Positions 43,332 through 56,357 are shown, counted from the first letter of the stretch. The stretch: DNA of 64,000 nt from Pardosa pseudoannulata (GCA_032207245.1 CM063502.1:141854495-141918494); one strand, 5' to 3'. Numbers and translations: made by a program. Notes: generated from the letters alone by a model not told the origin.

Positions 43332-46249
43332 GTAAGTTAGTTTTTTTAATAGCATTTAAGTATTTTATTCTTATGTCATTTTCCTAGATATAAATTAAAA
43401 AAAAATTATGTCTATGATCAAATTTAATCTTTTTCTATGTAAAAAGTTATTTTATCATTGCGAGTTTGAAAATTTAAGGTAAACCTAACTTTTTTTTATA
43501 TATTAAGAGAAAAAATTGATAAAAGATTTCTCTGTAATAATACTAGAAATAAAATCCATGTTGAAAATGTTGAACAGCTTGAAACTTCCTAAATACAATT
43601 TTTACTGAACTAGTATGATGAATTAATTCCAATATTCACTGTTATTTCAAATAGTAAAATGGCATTCTCTTCTGGGGAGAGAGAGAAAGAGAATTCAAGG
43701 ACAATGATGAAAGTGATGGTTTTCATTCTGAAAGATTCATACACCTCTTATACAGAATACAATTACAAAAATGAATATGCCTGAGCAATAGGTCTCAATG
43801 ACACATTAAATATAATTATCCGGTAGTGAATTTCCTTTGGGAGCAATGCAAGCCTGTATCAATAAGGAAGAATAGAGGTATCCTAGAACATTCTATTGGG
43901 CATTCAGGTCCCCAAATTTATCACCTGATCATATTGCAGCCATTCTCAATTGACTTTGCATGTCATGTTTTACTGTTTTGACTTTTAGTTATTGACAAGC
44001 CAGCTTCATTATATAACATTATCTATATAATGCAAAAAGTACTTCTGCTTGGCATGACCATTTGGATTTGCTTATCTCAAAAATGTTCCCACTCAAAACA
44101 ACAGCCTTCCGGTAACTCCACATGAAGGAATTGGCACAATTGGCACCATTAAAAAATCGCAAAAAATAGGAGGGGGAATCCAGTTCTTAAGTAGTCTCAA
44201 TGTAAGCATGTTAAAAGTTTTCTAGTTATTTATATTGTCAATAAGCATGTCATAACAGTTTTATAAGTTTCAACAGAATGAGGAAAAAATTGAAACAGTC
44301 TTAAATTTTTACTTGATTTATACCATTCTAATCAGATGCTATTAAAATGTGGGCCACAACTGAAGCTTCCATTAGTGGTCTGTAAATTTTAACCATGCAC
44401 ATACTTGAAATAAAGGAATTAAATTGCTAAGTTTAGAGAAGATTGGGTCAGTTTTTAGAAATCTTTTTTATCCCAAAAATGTATATTTAATTAATATGTT
44501 TTAAGTTTATATACTGCAAAACACTTAATATAAGATTAAAGCATCCTCCTGCTACATTTGAAAATGTGGGTGCAAACCCTGTGCAAGTCTTGGTTATCAG
44601 TTTGTGTTCTATCCATACCTATATGATGCTCTGATAATAAAATAGTCAACAGAAACCTGTGTTGTTATATAGGTAAATGTTTTATAGGCAAGTACCTTAC
44701 ATTATTAAAAAAAAGTTTATATTTTTATTTTGTTTGAATCTATAACTTTAAAATATCATTTATGAATTGTTCATATTTTTATTGTAGCATAAAGAAATAA
44801 AGGTTTTTCTTAGTGGGTTTTTTTTTCTAATTTACCTTGAGTATAGGGAATTCTTACTTTGACTGAGAATAGCCTTGCATACATAAATAACACTATTACA
44901 CATGTATTTAATTTTTAATTTCCATTATCAAACAAGCTTAAAAAAAGATATATTTAAAACCATTGTTTAAAAATTAAACACAATACTTAAATGACTACTT
45001 TTCTGTTTGAAAGAAATCATAAAGTTTCTATTCTAATTACTGAAACTAGCATCAAAATTGTGAATTTAGAAATAAAAGAAAATATACTATCTCTTGTATT
45101 TTTTGGTTATTCAAAGCATGATACTTTTATTATGAATATTTTTTAAATAAGTTGTTCCACAAACCTTCAAAATTAACTTGGAAAACAACAAGCAATAAGA
45201 AAATAAATTTGGAAAAACTTTTTGTTTACTCTTGTACTTTCTGTTTTAAAATTCCTTACTTGTACACTCTTTAAAATTGTTATTACTATTACTATTTTGT
45301 GAATTCATAAACTTTATGAATATATGCACTGTGCTTCTTAATGAAGTGATAGAAAAACAAATATTTTGTATAATTACTAACTATAATTATCAAATGTTTA
45401 ACCCTTCATTGGACATAATATTTAGTTACAGTATTATAAAAGTATTTACAGTTCTAAATATATACTTAGGTAGTTGATGATAATTTCAAATTTAATATAG
45501 ATTTTTAAAAAAAGCTTATGTGTAACTAAAGTTTAATCTCATGTAACATGTGTTTTGAATTTAAATTTTGTGTCACAGAAATATTAATAATGAATTTTGC
45601 CATGAACCATAATGTCGAATGGCTATGTAATTTTCTTTTTTAAAAAAAATATGAAATAATTATAAAATTATACATTAGTGCTGAAAAGTACACATTTGGT
45701 GATTATATGTCATATATTCACAAACATTTAAGTAATGATGCTGTACAAGTTGGGACATTAAATCTTACTAAAGGTATGCTATGAATCTTTTGATTGTATG
45801 AATAAATTTGAAAATCATTATTTATGATTACTTCATAAATTGTTTCATTGAAATAGAAGTTATATGGTTGTTTATAAGATACTCTTAAAACCGAAGGATA
45901 AGAATGGAAATGTGAGTAAATGAGATTTGTTTTTATAAAATATTTAGTTATCTGGTATTTCAAAGTTCATATTGATTTTCTAAAAACTAAGAAAATCTTT
46001 TGTAAAATATCAAAATCCCATGTGATGTTATTTTATTGGTGTTTTAAAGAGAAAACTAGATATATATAAATTACTAAAATAACATTTTGAACTAAAATTT
46101 GAAACTTTAAGGATTTTTCCCAGTAATTAATAAATTTTTTATTGTTAAAAATTGCTAATTTTTAAAATTTGAATATAATTTTATTTAATTGATTTTTAGC
46201 TAGAATTTAGTTAAATGATAAGTATAATGATACAATTTAAACTTATATC
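43332..46249. other. AT-rich sequence, presumed intron
   Basis: No firm feature. At 43,790-44,000 broken frames include FRSPNLSPDHI, reminiscent of the RSPDLTP motif of some transposases, but too little else matches to call it. Confidence 0.4.
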
Positions 46250-47010
46250 TGTAGGAGATCAAAGCAGTTCTCAATATCAATACACTTTTGTATGCAAGTT
46301 TTTTAATAAGTGCTTCAAGGTACCAATTATTTGAATCAATGAAAATTATGCTTTTATATCCTTATCTTGTCTTCAGAATGAAAATATCAACCAAGTAAAT
46401 TTTTCTATAGATTAAAATTAGCCAAAAGTTATCTATGGTAAAAATCAAAAGAGTAGGATGGATATTCTGTCACTTTAATTTGTTTCAAGAATTTTGATTA
46501 TCAATCTTGCTATGAGAAAGTGCATTATCAAGTAAAAGCACAAATCTCCCTAACATTCGCTTCTTAAAGAACTTCTGCAAAATACTGTGTGATGTACCGA
46601 TTAGTTCTAACTATCTTCTGTCCCTCTCATTTGAAGGCTTTGACCAGGCCTGTATTTCTGAAGTCAATGACATACATGATTTTTTTTTTCATTGCTCATT
46701 GTCTTTTCAGGATTTTTAATTTTGGGTTGCTTTCAAAAATCTAAACTTACCTTTTTTGACATGTTGAAATCTCATAAATATTATATATTTATTTTATCAC
46801 CAGTTATGATTTTAGAAATAAGGTTATATTCACCATGAATAAGTTTAGGGTTTCTTTATAGATTCTGACAAGCTTAGCTTTTTAATGTTTTGTCAGACTA
46901 GGCTAATAACTAATTTTTTTTGTATGTAAATTATGACTATTTTTATGTATAGCTATCGATCAAATGTTAAGTTCCTTCTATATGTATTGGTAGAGACAGT
47001 AATTACCATT
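46250..47010 (-). pseudogene. mariner transposase relic, minus strand
   Basis: Minus-strand frames pieced in order resemble mariner. From high to low coordinates: KELNI with a KKISY stretch, KAKLVRIYKETLNLF, NLISKIITGD (first catalytic Asp region, normally VITGDE), MYVIDFRNTGLVKAF (normally IVFFD..GLVH.EF) near 46,670, and LLLDNALSHSK (second Asp, normally LLHDNAPAHT) near 46,530. A weak C-terminal block lies toward 46,260. Stops and frame changes are frequent. It is a second mariner insertion, oriented opposite to that at 6,481 and much more decayed. Confidence 0.55.
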
Positions 47011-47484
47011 GATTAACATCTTTGGTGTTACAAACATATTTTCTCAGACTGAGATTGATTATAGTGAAATGAAATAGAACTTTGTTTCCATATGATAATT
47101 GTAGATGTTGAAAGCATTCTTTTTGATTTAGTTTCACTTAATAATCATATAAATATTAGAACAATAATGCTCTTATGTGAACTCTATTTTCTGTTCTTTC
47201 AAAATTTATTCAACAGTAGTTAAATTGTAATTGTCAAAATTAATTGCACATGTAACAGTTCAAATTTTTATAGCTAACCAATAAGGTTTTTTAGAGTATA
47301 TTGTCTATACCTTCTTTAAAAAAAAATCAGTGTTATATGCGTATAAACAGAGGAAAGTTGATTTATTTATGAATGTAATTCAAGTATTTTGAATGCTATT
47401 TATATGTTTAATATTTTGTTTAAAAAAATGAGTGCACAATCTTCATGTGTTTATCAATATATAATGATTTCTGTTTTTCTTTAG

Positions 47485-47679
47485 GCCTTATGTGGAGGAA
47501 CCAAAGAAGAATATATTTTATCTATATTGACCTCATTTTTTATTATATTATATCATACATATGCTATATTTAAGATAATCATTACATTAACTATAGCAGA
47601 TTTTACACTAGCTCTTGTCAATGTGCATCTGTTGCCTATAAATTGGTGTGTATTTTCATCTCTTTTATATAAACCATGA
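47485..47679 (+). CDS. Candidate 3' exon of TMBIM-type gene
   Basis: A good acceptor (CTGTTTTTCTTTAG) opens a 64-codon frame to a stop at 47,677-47,679. It starts ALCGGTKEEYILSILTSFF and is largely hydrophobic. TMBIM proteins end with a PEEYVxAAxxLYLDIINxF helix; here KEEYILSIL in front of a hydrophobic stretch is the resemblance. It begins on a codon boundary, compatible with the 43,286 candidate. The family's conserved YDT segment, expected just before, was not found, so an exon is missing or the gene is truncated. Alternatively this is a chance frame. Confidence 0.38.
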   Translation, partial: ALCGGTKEEYILSILTSFFIILYHTYAIFKIIITLTIADFTLALVNVHLLPINWCVFSSLLYKP

Positions 47680-48775
47680 TTATGGATTTTTTTGTGTGTA
47701 TATTAAAATGCTTATTGTTAAATCAGGGCTTTAAAATGTTTTTCTTATGGAAACACTTTTATATTGTTGCAATCTAGTCTATTACTTGTTTAATTTTTTA
47801 AGTATTTTTATGTTTTATAGTTTTATAGTCATTTTTATAATTCTGTTTGTGATAAGTAGTATTTTTATAGATAATATATATATTTTGTTTTAATTTTATT
47901 TAATAATTCTAAAATTATTGAAAATCTAGTCTTCGAATTTTGTTATTCTTCTTCTTATTATTATAAATTTTAAAGAGGCATTCAGTGTATTGTCTCTCTA
48001 ACATTGTATTCACATAGATGTCTGCATATTGTGTCATTTCATATCATTCATCTGAATATTAGACATAGCAATATTCTACTGTTATTTTTCCTGAATGGTA
48101 TTCAACTAGTACAAATATATCTTAAAGGTGCAGTTCAGATTTTCACAGAGTGTTGTAGTTGACAGCTGTGAATTAATGTGATAGGTGTTTCAATTGTTTT
48201 CTCAATATTAAAAATATTTTTCAGAAAATTTTGGTAATCTATTTTTATATTGATCTGTGAAATCTATGCATCTTGATATATATGTAATGGAATATTGTAA
48301 TATTTTTAAAATGAATTTGTTAAGAAGATGTATATCAGTTATTAATTGCTATATTTATACTGCAAGTTTCAATAAAATGTTTAGATTATGCTCTAAGATT
48401 GGAGCAAATTAAAGTCTATATTTCTGTAATATACATGTAAAAATCAAATGGAATTGTTTCATACATAATAAAAATCTTTGTGTTAGGTTTGTATATGATT
48501 CATAATAGCAATAAAAATTTTGGGGACAGAATTTATTGTTATGTATAAATAATTTCATCCCTTGCATAAATTAATTAAATTGTATAAGGTGAGAGATATA
48601 CATTTTAAATTAAGATATGTTTTATGATTTGCAGAGAAAGGGTACAGATATGAACAAAATTTTGGTGATTATAATAAATTATCAAATATAAGTTGTGTGA
48701 ACTAAAATGAGTGCTACTAATCAGCAATTGCATAGTGCCATATGACTGTTACTTTACTTTTCCACCTTTATTTAG
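47680..48775. other. AT-rich non-coding sequence
   Basis: Nothing recognised; AATAAA at about 48,371 could serve as a polyadenylation signal for the upstream gene but there is no further support. Confidence 0.4.
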
Positions 48776-48930
48776 GTCTGAGAATGACAAAATGGTAGGG
48801 TGTAGCTTGTTGGTTTCAGTCAGTAAGTTTTAATCCCATTTCTAGCATGAATTGTTTGCTAAATTAGAATGAACTTTAAACAGTAGTCTGATGTAATTAG
48901 TCCTCATATTATAAAATAATTGACTGTAGG
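48776..48930 (+). repeat. tRNA-derived SINE (decayed)
   Basis: AATGGTAGGGTGTAGC (A-box region), TTTTAATCCCAT (B-box remnant), then ACTTTAAACAGTAGTCTG, ATTAGTCCTC and a weak tail. Confidence 0.6.
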
Positions 48931-49324
48931 ACCACAGACAAAACCATCATCAGAAGACAATGTTTTAGTGTTATATTTTAGAGGTTTGCTATTGAAACTA
49001 TTTATCTCACATATTTGACCAATTTGGCAAAAGATGATTTAAAGCCATTTTAGGCAATGATTTGCTCCTTCTCATTATCCTAGTTAATATTGTTTGATTA
49101 TAGATTATATGTGTCTTTTAGCATATAAACTCAATTTTTTGATATCATTACATTACAATATGTTTATTTTTCAGTTTATTACCGATTAAATATGAATGTG
49201 TGCTGATAAATAATTCCATACAAATAATTTTTTTCTATCCAATGTAATCTGAATTTTAATGAATTTTTGCATAAGTGAGTTTACAACACAAGAACTAATT
49301 AAACAGGGATCTATCTTGAATTAT

Positions 49325-49468
49325 GGATGAATGGACATGGTACTCTCTTTTGGTATTATGTTCAGATATTGATGTTCATAGCTGTTTAGAATCTGCTTTA
49401 AACAGTAGATTCTAATGATCTCATTAGACTCTGTGTTATAAAATATAGGCCAAAGTGCTCTTAACTAA
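49325..49468 (+). repeat. tRNA-derived SINE (decayed)
   Basis: Retains GGTACTCTCTTTTGGTA, GATGTTCATAGCTGTTTAGA, CTTTAAACAGTAGATTC, CTCATTAGACTC and CAAAGTGCTC; the B box is deleted. Confidence 0.65.
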
Positions 49469-49482
49469 ATATACAACTACTG

Positions 49483-49572
49483 CTTAAAGCCAGTACTAAA
49501 TAGCTTCAAAAATCCTTACCAGCATTGAGATTAGACCCCAGGGACTGTGTAGAAGAGCAGTACTTGTTTGTG
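49483..49572 (-). repeat. tRNA-derived SINE fragment, minus strand
   Basis: On the minus strand: AAGTACTGCTCTTCTACACA, GGGGTCTAATCTCAATGCTG, GGCTTTAAGCAGTAGTTG. Convergent with the copy ending at 49,468. Confidence 0.65.
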
Positions 49573-52500
49573 CTTAGAAATAAGAAAATCAAATTAATTA
49601 TAGGAAATGAATTTTGACACTGAAATCTTGATCTTTAAAACAGAAAAGGCAATATACCTAATAAAAAATACAGTGTAGATCCATATGTGAAATATAAATT
49701 AAGTACAAATAAATTTAACTGTTATTTTCCTATTTGCATTTATTTTAAACACATGCATATACTTACATAATTTTTACGTATAAATAAAAGTGGGAATAAA
49801 AAAAACTCCAGAGTATTTATTTGAAATGCAATTTTAGTTGCCTTCAGAAATTCAAATGATATTTTTATCTATCTGTAGTAGTGTATAATGTAAAATAAAC
49901 TTTGCTCTAATGAAAAACTCAGAACAGCTTATACACAAACACACTTTTTATTATACTTTATCTCATTAATAACAACCACTTTTACAGCAAAACATATTGT
50001 TCTTTATTTTATATTTTCAACCACATACAATATACATTTTCATACACCAGTTTTATAGTTGGATTAATTTATGTATTTTAATTACAATATGGGTAATAGT
50101 GACTTTTAGAATATATACAAAATCACAGAACTACTTTGGCTGCCTGTCAACTTTTAGATTACACAATAATTACACACACAAATGACAAATAAGACACAGG
50201 TGATAAATATATGTCATCACAAGACGGATAAGAGTAAAGTTACCAGATATACTTGTTTCACAAGGACATTATGGGTCTTTTATGTAAGTTTTTAAGGTAA
50301 ATAATTTTATATGTTTATGCTAGATGCATTGATCATTTTAAGTGTTAACAAAACAAGGTAGTTATTTTTTATTCTTCCAAATTTTGATCCTGTATGTAAT
50401 AAAACTTTATAGACTGAGTGATAATTTCACTTCTAAAGTTTCTAATATTTATAAAAACTTTCAATGGAAGTATACTTCAGCTTTAGTCATATTTATTTGA
50501 CTGTTAACAAATGGTTAAATTTGTTTTGCAGATCTATTTTTTGTGACTAGTAGTGTACAATACTTTTGGGAAAGTATAATCAGAAGGATAAACAGAATTA
50601 ATATTTGATGTTATCTATATAAAGTACATATTTATCCAAAAATGTTTTAGGCAATTTTGTGATGCATAGAAATACTTCTGTACAATTATGTTTAGCTTTT
50701 ATCATTGTTGGTTTTTCATTTATGCAGAATTCATCATATAAAAATAAATTAGCTCAGATTTTTTATATTCTTTAATCATATGTTAACTAATCTATTAGGA
50801 GAATATAGGATATATCTCAGTTATATCCAGGATTTCCTTCGTAAATATGAATACATGCTTTTGAAAATATTTTGGGGTTTTATTTATATGAGATTATTAA
50901 ACTTTATAGTACATTTGAACTGACAAATTTATGTAAATAACTAAATTCCTATATCATACTTGGAAGTGGGAAGTAATTTTTGGAAGTATGGAGAAATGTG
51001 TTAATTAGTCAATTTTGGTGGTATTTTGGGTTAAGAGTGATAAATAAGAATGTACATTAACAGACTATTTACTTTTCACCAATAGTAATATAATTAAATA
51101 ACTAAATTTGAAAGTCCATTTTTAGAAGACGAGGTTAATCCTTTTTAAGTGGTAAAGTAGTCAGTCCTTTATTGTACAGCAATCTGGCAACCTTAAGAAT
51201 GAGTGCATTCACACTGACACAATATATATATTATATATATGTATATATAAATAAAATATAGTTTACCAAAATAGCACGTTCTCAAACGCATTTCTTTTAA
51301 GTAAGAGAATTAAATTTAATGCAGTTACAGCCAAACGATACTCGTAGCTTCTTGGTTAAAAGAATAAATTCACTCTTTCCATAATAATACTTATTATATA
51401 AATGAAAGTTTTTTTAAGCATCAAATTTTAATCTGTTTTATGGTTAAATGAATGTAGTTAAATTACCAGGTTATCAGAACATTTTCTTCCCATGTGATAA
51501 ATATTATGGTTATAATATTTATTATAGACCTAGCATTTATTATCTATTAATAATACAATTAAAAAGATACTTTGTCAGAGATATGTTTAGACAAAATAAA
51601 AGCCTTAAGAGGAAATACTATTTAAACACTTTCAGAAAACTAATTTGAGTTTGTTGTGGGAAATCTTATTCATGTTTCTTAATAATCAGGTATCTTAAAT
51701 GCTATCTCTTAAATAAATGTGAGAATTAAATTATGATTCCTTTGCTTTAGGTTTTGCTTTTGATGAAAAACAAAATATTCATGGTATAATAACAGGTAAT
51801 AAAATTTTTACACAATTTTCCCACATATTCAGTAATTATTGTCCTTTATAACCATGAAATTTTAGCATATGGTTAGATGTTTTGTATTCAATTTTTTTGT
51901 CTCATTGTTTATTTTTTTTAAATCAGTTCATAATAATTTTATGCATATGCCAACAATAAAACCGCAAGGCTGCTACTCTTTGTAGTTCATTTAATATAAT
52001 TTAAAATTTGACCAAAGAGGTATATTTTATGCCTCTTTTGATAAAGTAGCAAAGTTTAGTGTTTTATGAGTTTCATTATTATGAAACATATAAATATTTA
52101 TTTCCTATATCCCTTATAGTCTACTTTCTATTTAATTGTATGACTGAAAAGTAAATGTATTCTTGAATATTAGTATCATGATTTACTTTCTGTTTTTTCT
52201 TTTAATTTTTTAATGAAAGCCATTGTTTGTTTATATATGGAATTCCCTTGTTAATTCCACATTTGTTAGGAAGCTAATTTTGAATTTGCTTTGGTATTTA
52301 TTTATTTATTTTACTTATGTGAGGAAAGTAACTCAAACATCAAACACATTTCACATTCTTTAACAAAATACAGATAGAAATGTAATTTTTCTCTTTGAAA
52401 TGTTTCCTTTATTGTTATTGGCTCATAGTTTCAGGAAACAATACAATCAATGTCTGAATCAGGAAAAGTTTTACCTGAATAAATATAAATATAGCAAATA

Positions 52501-54869
52501 TATAACGGTAAAGAATTATTCTCTTCAAGAAGTGTGTTCTGGAGTTTAAAACACATTACAGTTAAGCGCCGATATTTCTTAATATCTTGAACATGTATTT
52601 CAATGGAATATATATACCTAGTGGCACACATGTTGCATGGGACATTTAGCCAACTTCCACAACGGCCAGACAACTTGGCTGCTTTGGAAAAACATTTTAT
52701 TCCGGCAGGTCACATTGTGTATATATTTATATGTAATATATTGAAGTGTACCTGAATAATGACATTTATTTTCCCCAATTTCACTTCCCATTCCTATTGC
52801 AAATGGAGCCACTTTCTCGAAAACGCTGTCAATTTATCTTCCCATGACACAAATAACAAAATAATCCCATAACAAAATGACTGACTTGCATTTTCTTCCC
52901 ATATTCTGAGACTATCTCATGAGAACATAATGAATCACCACAAATCTCTTGGCATCTTGTTTTTGCAAGGTAGCGGTTTAGACTACTCGGAAAGCTGATA
53001 CAAACATCATTCTCTCGTGCGTTTTCGCTGTGGTCGCTCTTGGGGTGACTTGCCCCGGCAATTCAAATATGGGCTTACATTTTTTGAAAATACATGTCTG
53101 AAATTTAACTGTAAGTGAATAGTTATAACAAAATCCTAATCAATGAAACGTTTTAATAGCATTACATTTACTGTATTCAGTGACGTTTGATTCAAATCTA
53201 AATTTCGTGAATTCCTCCGCACTCTGTCAAAGTTTTACAGGGTGAGCTTTGGTTTAACCACCCCTGGTTTAATGACTTAATGAAAGTCGATCGGGTATTT
53301 AGGGATCATCTGTGATGTTTGAGAGAATCACTCTGTTTTAATTCATCTATTTAATTAGCTCAAAGTATTTATCTTTCTTCAGTTTAGACATACTCAAAGT
53401 ATCCCAGAAATAATAAAAAATATATTTTTACGATCTCAGTTTATTTTATAATTGATCGATTTGTCATAATTATCCTTTTTATGTGTAATAACTGTTTTAA
53501 AAGTGCATTAAATCATTATAAAATCAGTATAAAAGCAAATTTGACAGTTTAAAGCTTTAAAAAAAGTAATTTAATTAAATATGCAATAACATTTTAAAAT
53601 TCAATTACACATTTGCCAAAAATCTTAAACTATTGGTGTAACGCATTTAACTGAAAGCAAATTAAAATCCTGTAAGTTCTACACATTGAAATAACATTTC
53701 TTTCATCCATATATATATAACTGTGAATTTTTGTATAAAAAGCGGATTGCCATCTTTGCAATTAAAGAAGTAAAACTTTATACGGAGTTATGTTCTAAAT
53801 TTGTAAAGTTTAATAGCTAAATCGCAGTTCATTACTTCCAATTATCGAATGTTTCTAACTATGTTAATGCCGCCTATTTAAATGTCCATCAATTCTATTT
53901 TAATATTAATATCTTTAAATATTTATTTGACATGATATACTAATTTATAAGTCTGAGATCTCTAAGCATATTATTAGTTCAAGAACATATATCTGTTAGT
54001 ATTATAAAATTGCTGAGTACGACAAGAATGGTAAGATTCAAGTAAGACGTAATTCAAAGGAAAATTTCTTAAATTATGTATTTTGAGCTTCACGGATCTT
54101 GTATTCTTAGAGAATTTATAGAAATGCTACGTTTTATTACACATACATTGCTGATGTTTATGTAGTTTATATAAGACCATTTAGACGTACATATTCTTAG
54201 TTTAGGGTTAACACAATTTAATCTCTTTTTTACTTACATAGTCATTCTTCGTAGCTATTTAAACTTGTATGATGTCATATACATATGTCAGGAAAATTTC
54301 TTATTCGGTGGCTACTCGCTGAAAAATCTTCAGTGAAACAAAAATGGAATGTTGCGTTTCCGGCATATCATAAAATGTCAACTAAATTCGGACTGCCAGC
54401 CAATGAACTAGTTAAAACTAAACATCCAAGTTTGAAGTTCATATTACACAAAGCATTTCAGTATAAAAGAATATCTAGAGATAAAAAAAGGTTAATACTT
54501 TATAAAATAAATAGTTTAGTGAGAACATCAAAAAGGAAGTTATCAATATTTGCTAATTTCTCTGGGACTAAATAAGTTTTTTTTTAACTACACCTTTCTT
54601 TGGGTGTTCTGAATGTACAGTTTGATATAAATTATCACCATAACTAAATTGTAAAATACTGCGTTAAATTACAACTCACATTTCCTTCGATAATCAGGAT
54701 CATATAGAGATTATCTCTGTACAAATTCCTACAAGACTCAAATTAGACAAAATTGTCATCGTATTTTGTCATAATATTAGGAATAATTTTTATCGGATAA
54801 AATTCACAACCTGTAACAGAATGAGAAAGACATGCTGGAATACATCTGACGGAGCTCCAACTGCTGGCT
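49573..54869. other. AT-rich non-coding sequence
   Basis: About 5 kb without a recognisable gene. A GC-richer patch at 52,940-53,070 and another at 52,620-52,720 have no supported frame; they could be part of the synaptotagmin 3' untranslated region. A 96-codon basic open frame at 54,285-54,575 has no recognisable domain. Confidence 0.4.
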
Positions 54870-55229
54870 TCACCTGAGCGTGTGCCACTGCGTAACTTGT
54901 TTCCGAGGCGACTGTTTCATGGCTTTCCAATGATTCAAAGCTAAGCCTTTAATCGAGGAGCCTATGACTACCTTCCCAATATGTCGGCTTTTCCTTGCTC
55001 CAGAGCTGTTTGGAGGCGACGTCGGACTATCTGGGGAGGAGAGAGATTCGTCTTGGGGATCGCGGTGACTGACCACGACCAAGAATATTACATGGTCCAG
55101 TTGGCTGGGAGGAACATCGAAAGTCAGGGTTTCATTAAAGACGGGATTAGCCGTACCTTGTCGGGAAGTGGTTTTCTTCTTTTTCAGTAATTTTCCCATT
55201 ATGCATAAGTAGTACTCGAATGAATGGGG
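54870..55229 (-). CDS. Synaptotagmin, last exon (C2B C-terminal half), frameshifted
   Basis: Acceptor TTTCTTTCCCAG ends at 55,230. In the phase left by the previous exon it reads APFIRVLLMHNGK, a normal C2B strand. The next normal C2B text, LLKKKKTTSRQGTANPVFNE, is in another frame, with one surplus base around the run of four T at 55,191-55,194 (plus strand). From there the frame stays open to TGA at 54,870-54,872: FDVPPSQLDHVIFLVVVSH, a Ser/Pro-rich loop (DESLSSPDSPTSPPNSSG), then GKVVIGSS...ALNHWKAM and the closing WHTLR typical of synaptotagmins. Ca-binding aspartates are absent from both C2B loops. The shift may be an assembly error in a homopolymer or a real mutation. Confidence 0.85.
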   Translation of the reverse strand, partial: PHSFEYYLCIMGKLLKKKKTTSRQGTANPVFNETLTFDVPPSQLDHVIFLVVVSHRDPQDESLSSPDSPTSPPNSSGARKSRHIGKVVIGSSIKGLALNHWKAMKQSPRKQVTQWHTLR

Positions 55230-56242
55230 CTGGGAAAGAATAGAAAAATAGGGTTAAATTTTCTTTTTATTAAACTTTAGTGTCTTAACAATTCCGAATT
55301 TAACAAAAAATGGTTCAAATGTTAGAATACATTATTTTAAACAAGTGGAAAAATTTTAAAAATTAACAAACAAAAATGAAAAAAAAATGTAGCTTCTATA
55401 ATGAATAAAAGTAAATTTCATGTCTCATAATAATTGCAAATTATTTTGCACAAAAATTATCTTTACGTAACGAATTTAAAACCATATTTACGAGATATTC
55501 ACTTCTAGAGTTTCCACTTTTTCCTCAGATTTAAATATAAGAAATCCAGTGTTTGGTTCCGTAATAATCATGTGCATCTGATCAAACAATGAAACTTTGA
55601 TACGAAAATTAAATTTAGTATCGCCATTTGGTACCCATTCTGCTAACAAATTGTGTTAATTGTTGCCTTGTAGGATAACAGCAGTGAACAAAATCGTTTT
55701 TTAAAGCTCACTGTGTAAATGCCTTCAATTTTGGGTATTTTGCAGATTTGTAACACGGGGATACAAATAGTTAAAATTATCCTCCTGACTGTACAATTTT
55801 TTTTCTATTTATAAGAAATGCTCATAAAATTATGTATTCTTTATAACATATTTTAAATATATATATGTGTTTGAGAGCAAAAAGATGTAGCATATTTTCA
55901 CTAAAACAGATTTTTAAACCAAATTGGATGTAAATGATTAAACATCGATCATTGGATAAGCCGTTAAACGGTTGAATATTCAATGAAAGCAGCAATAAGA
56001 ATTTCATTTAAGTAATTATAGCGTTATTTATGTAATATTATGAGAACGTTATATTTGTATAAACTTCATTGATGAAGCTCTTAACATCTTCAAATGTTGC
56101 TGTAACAATGGTTCAGTTATGGCGTAATACGAGTCAAGAGGTTTTACAAACTTTTAAACTTTAATAATATTTTAGTTTAATATGTCTATACCATTTTAAG
56201 TTTTCGGTTGCACAGAATCAGAAAAAAATACATGTAACTTAC
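55230..56242 (-). other. Synaptotagmin intron
   Basis: No repeat or gene recognised. Confidence 0.5.
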
Positions 56243-56357
56243 CAAACATTTCTATTTCATCAGTTGTAACCTTCAGATTATGAGCTTTAGTCAAACTGAA
56301 GGAAAGCCGTTCAGCCGTTGGTAGATAGCTCAAGCCAAAGAGTATTTCGCCATTTTC
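56243..56357 (-). CDS. Synaptotagmin exon (start of C2B)
   Basis: Acceptor AAATTTCAG, donor GTAAGTT, 115 bases: 38 codons plus one base. It reads ENGEILFGLSYLPTAERLSF then SLTKAHNLKVTTDEIEMF. The GEILFxLSYLPTAERL opening is the hallmark first strand of a synaptotagmin C2B domain. Entry is on a codon boundary from the C2A exon; the final G joins the last exon to give Ala. Confidence 0.9.

Noticed and set aside
43780..44200. Transposase-like FRSPNLSPDHI motif
   Set aside because: Only one short motif fits; upstream and downstream frames do not give a consistent transposase.
54285..54575. 96-codon plus-strand open frame (MSGKFLIRWLLAEKSS...)
   Set aside because: Basic, AT-codon-rich, no recognisable domain, no splice or promoter context; open frames of this size are expected by chance in 64 kb.
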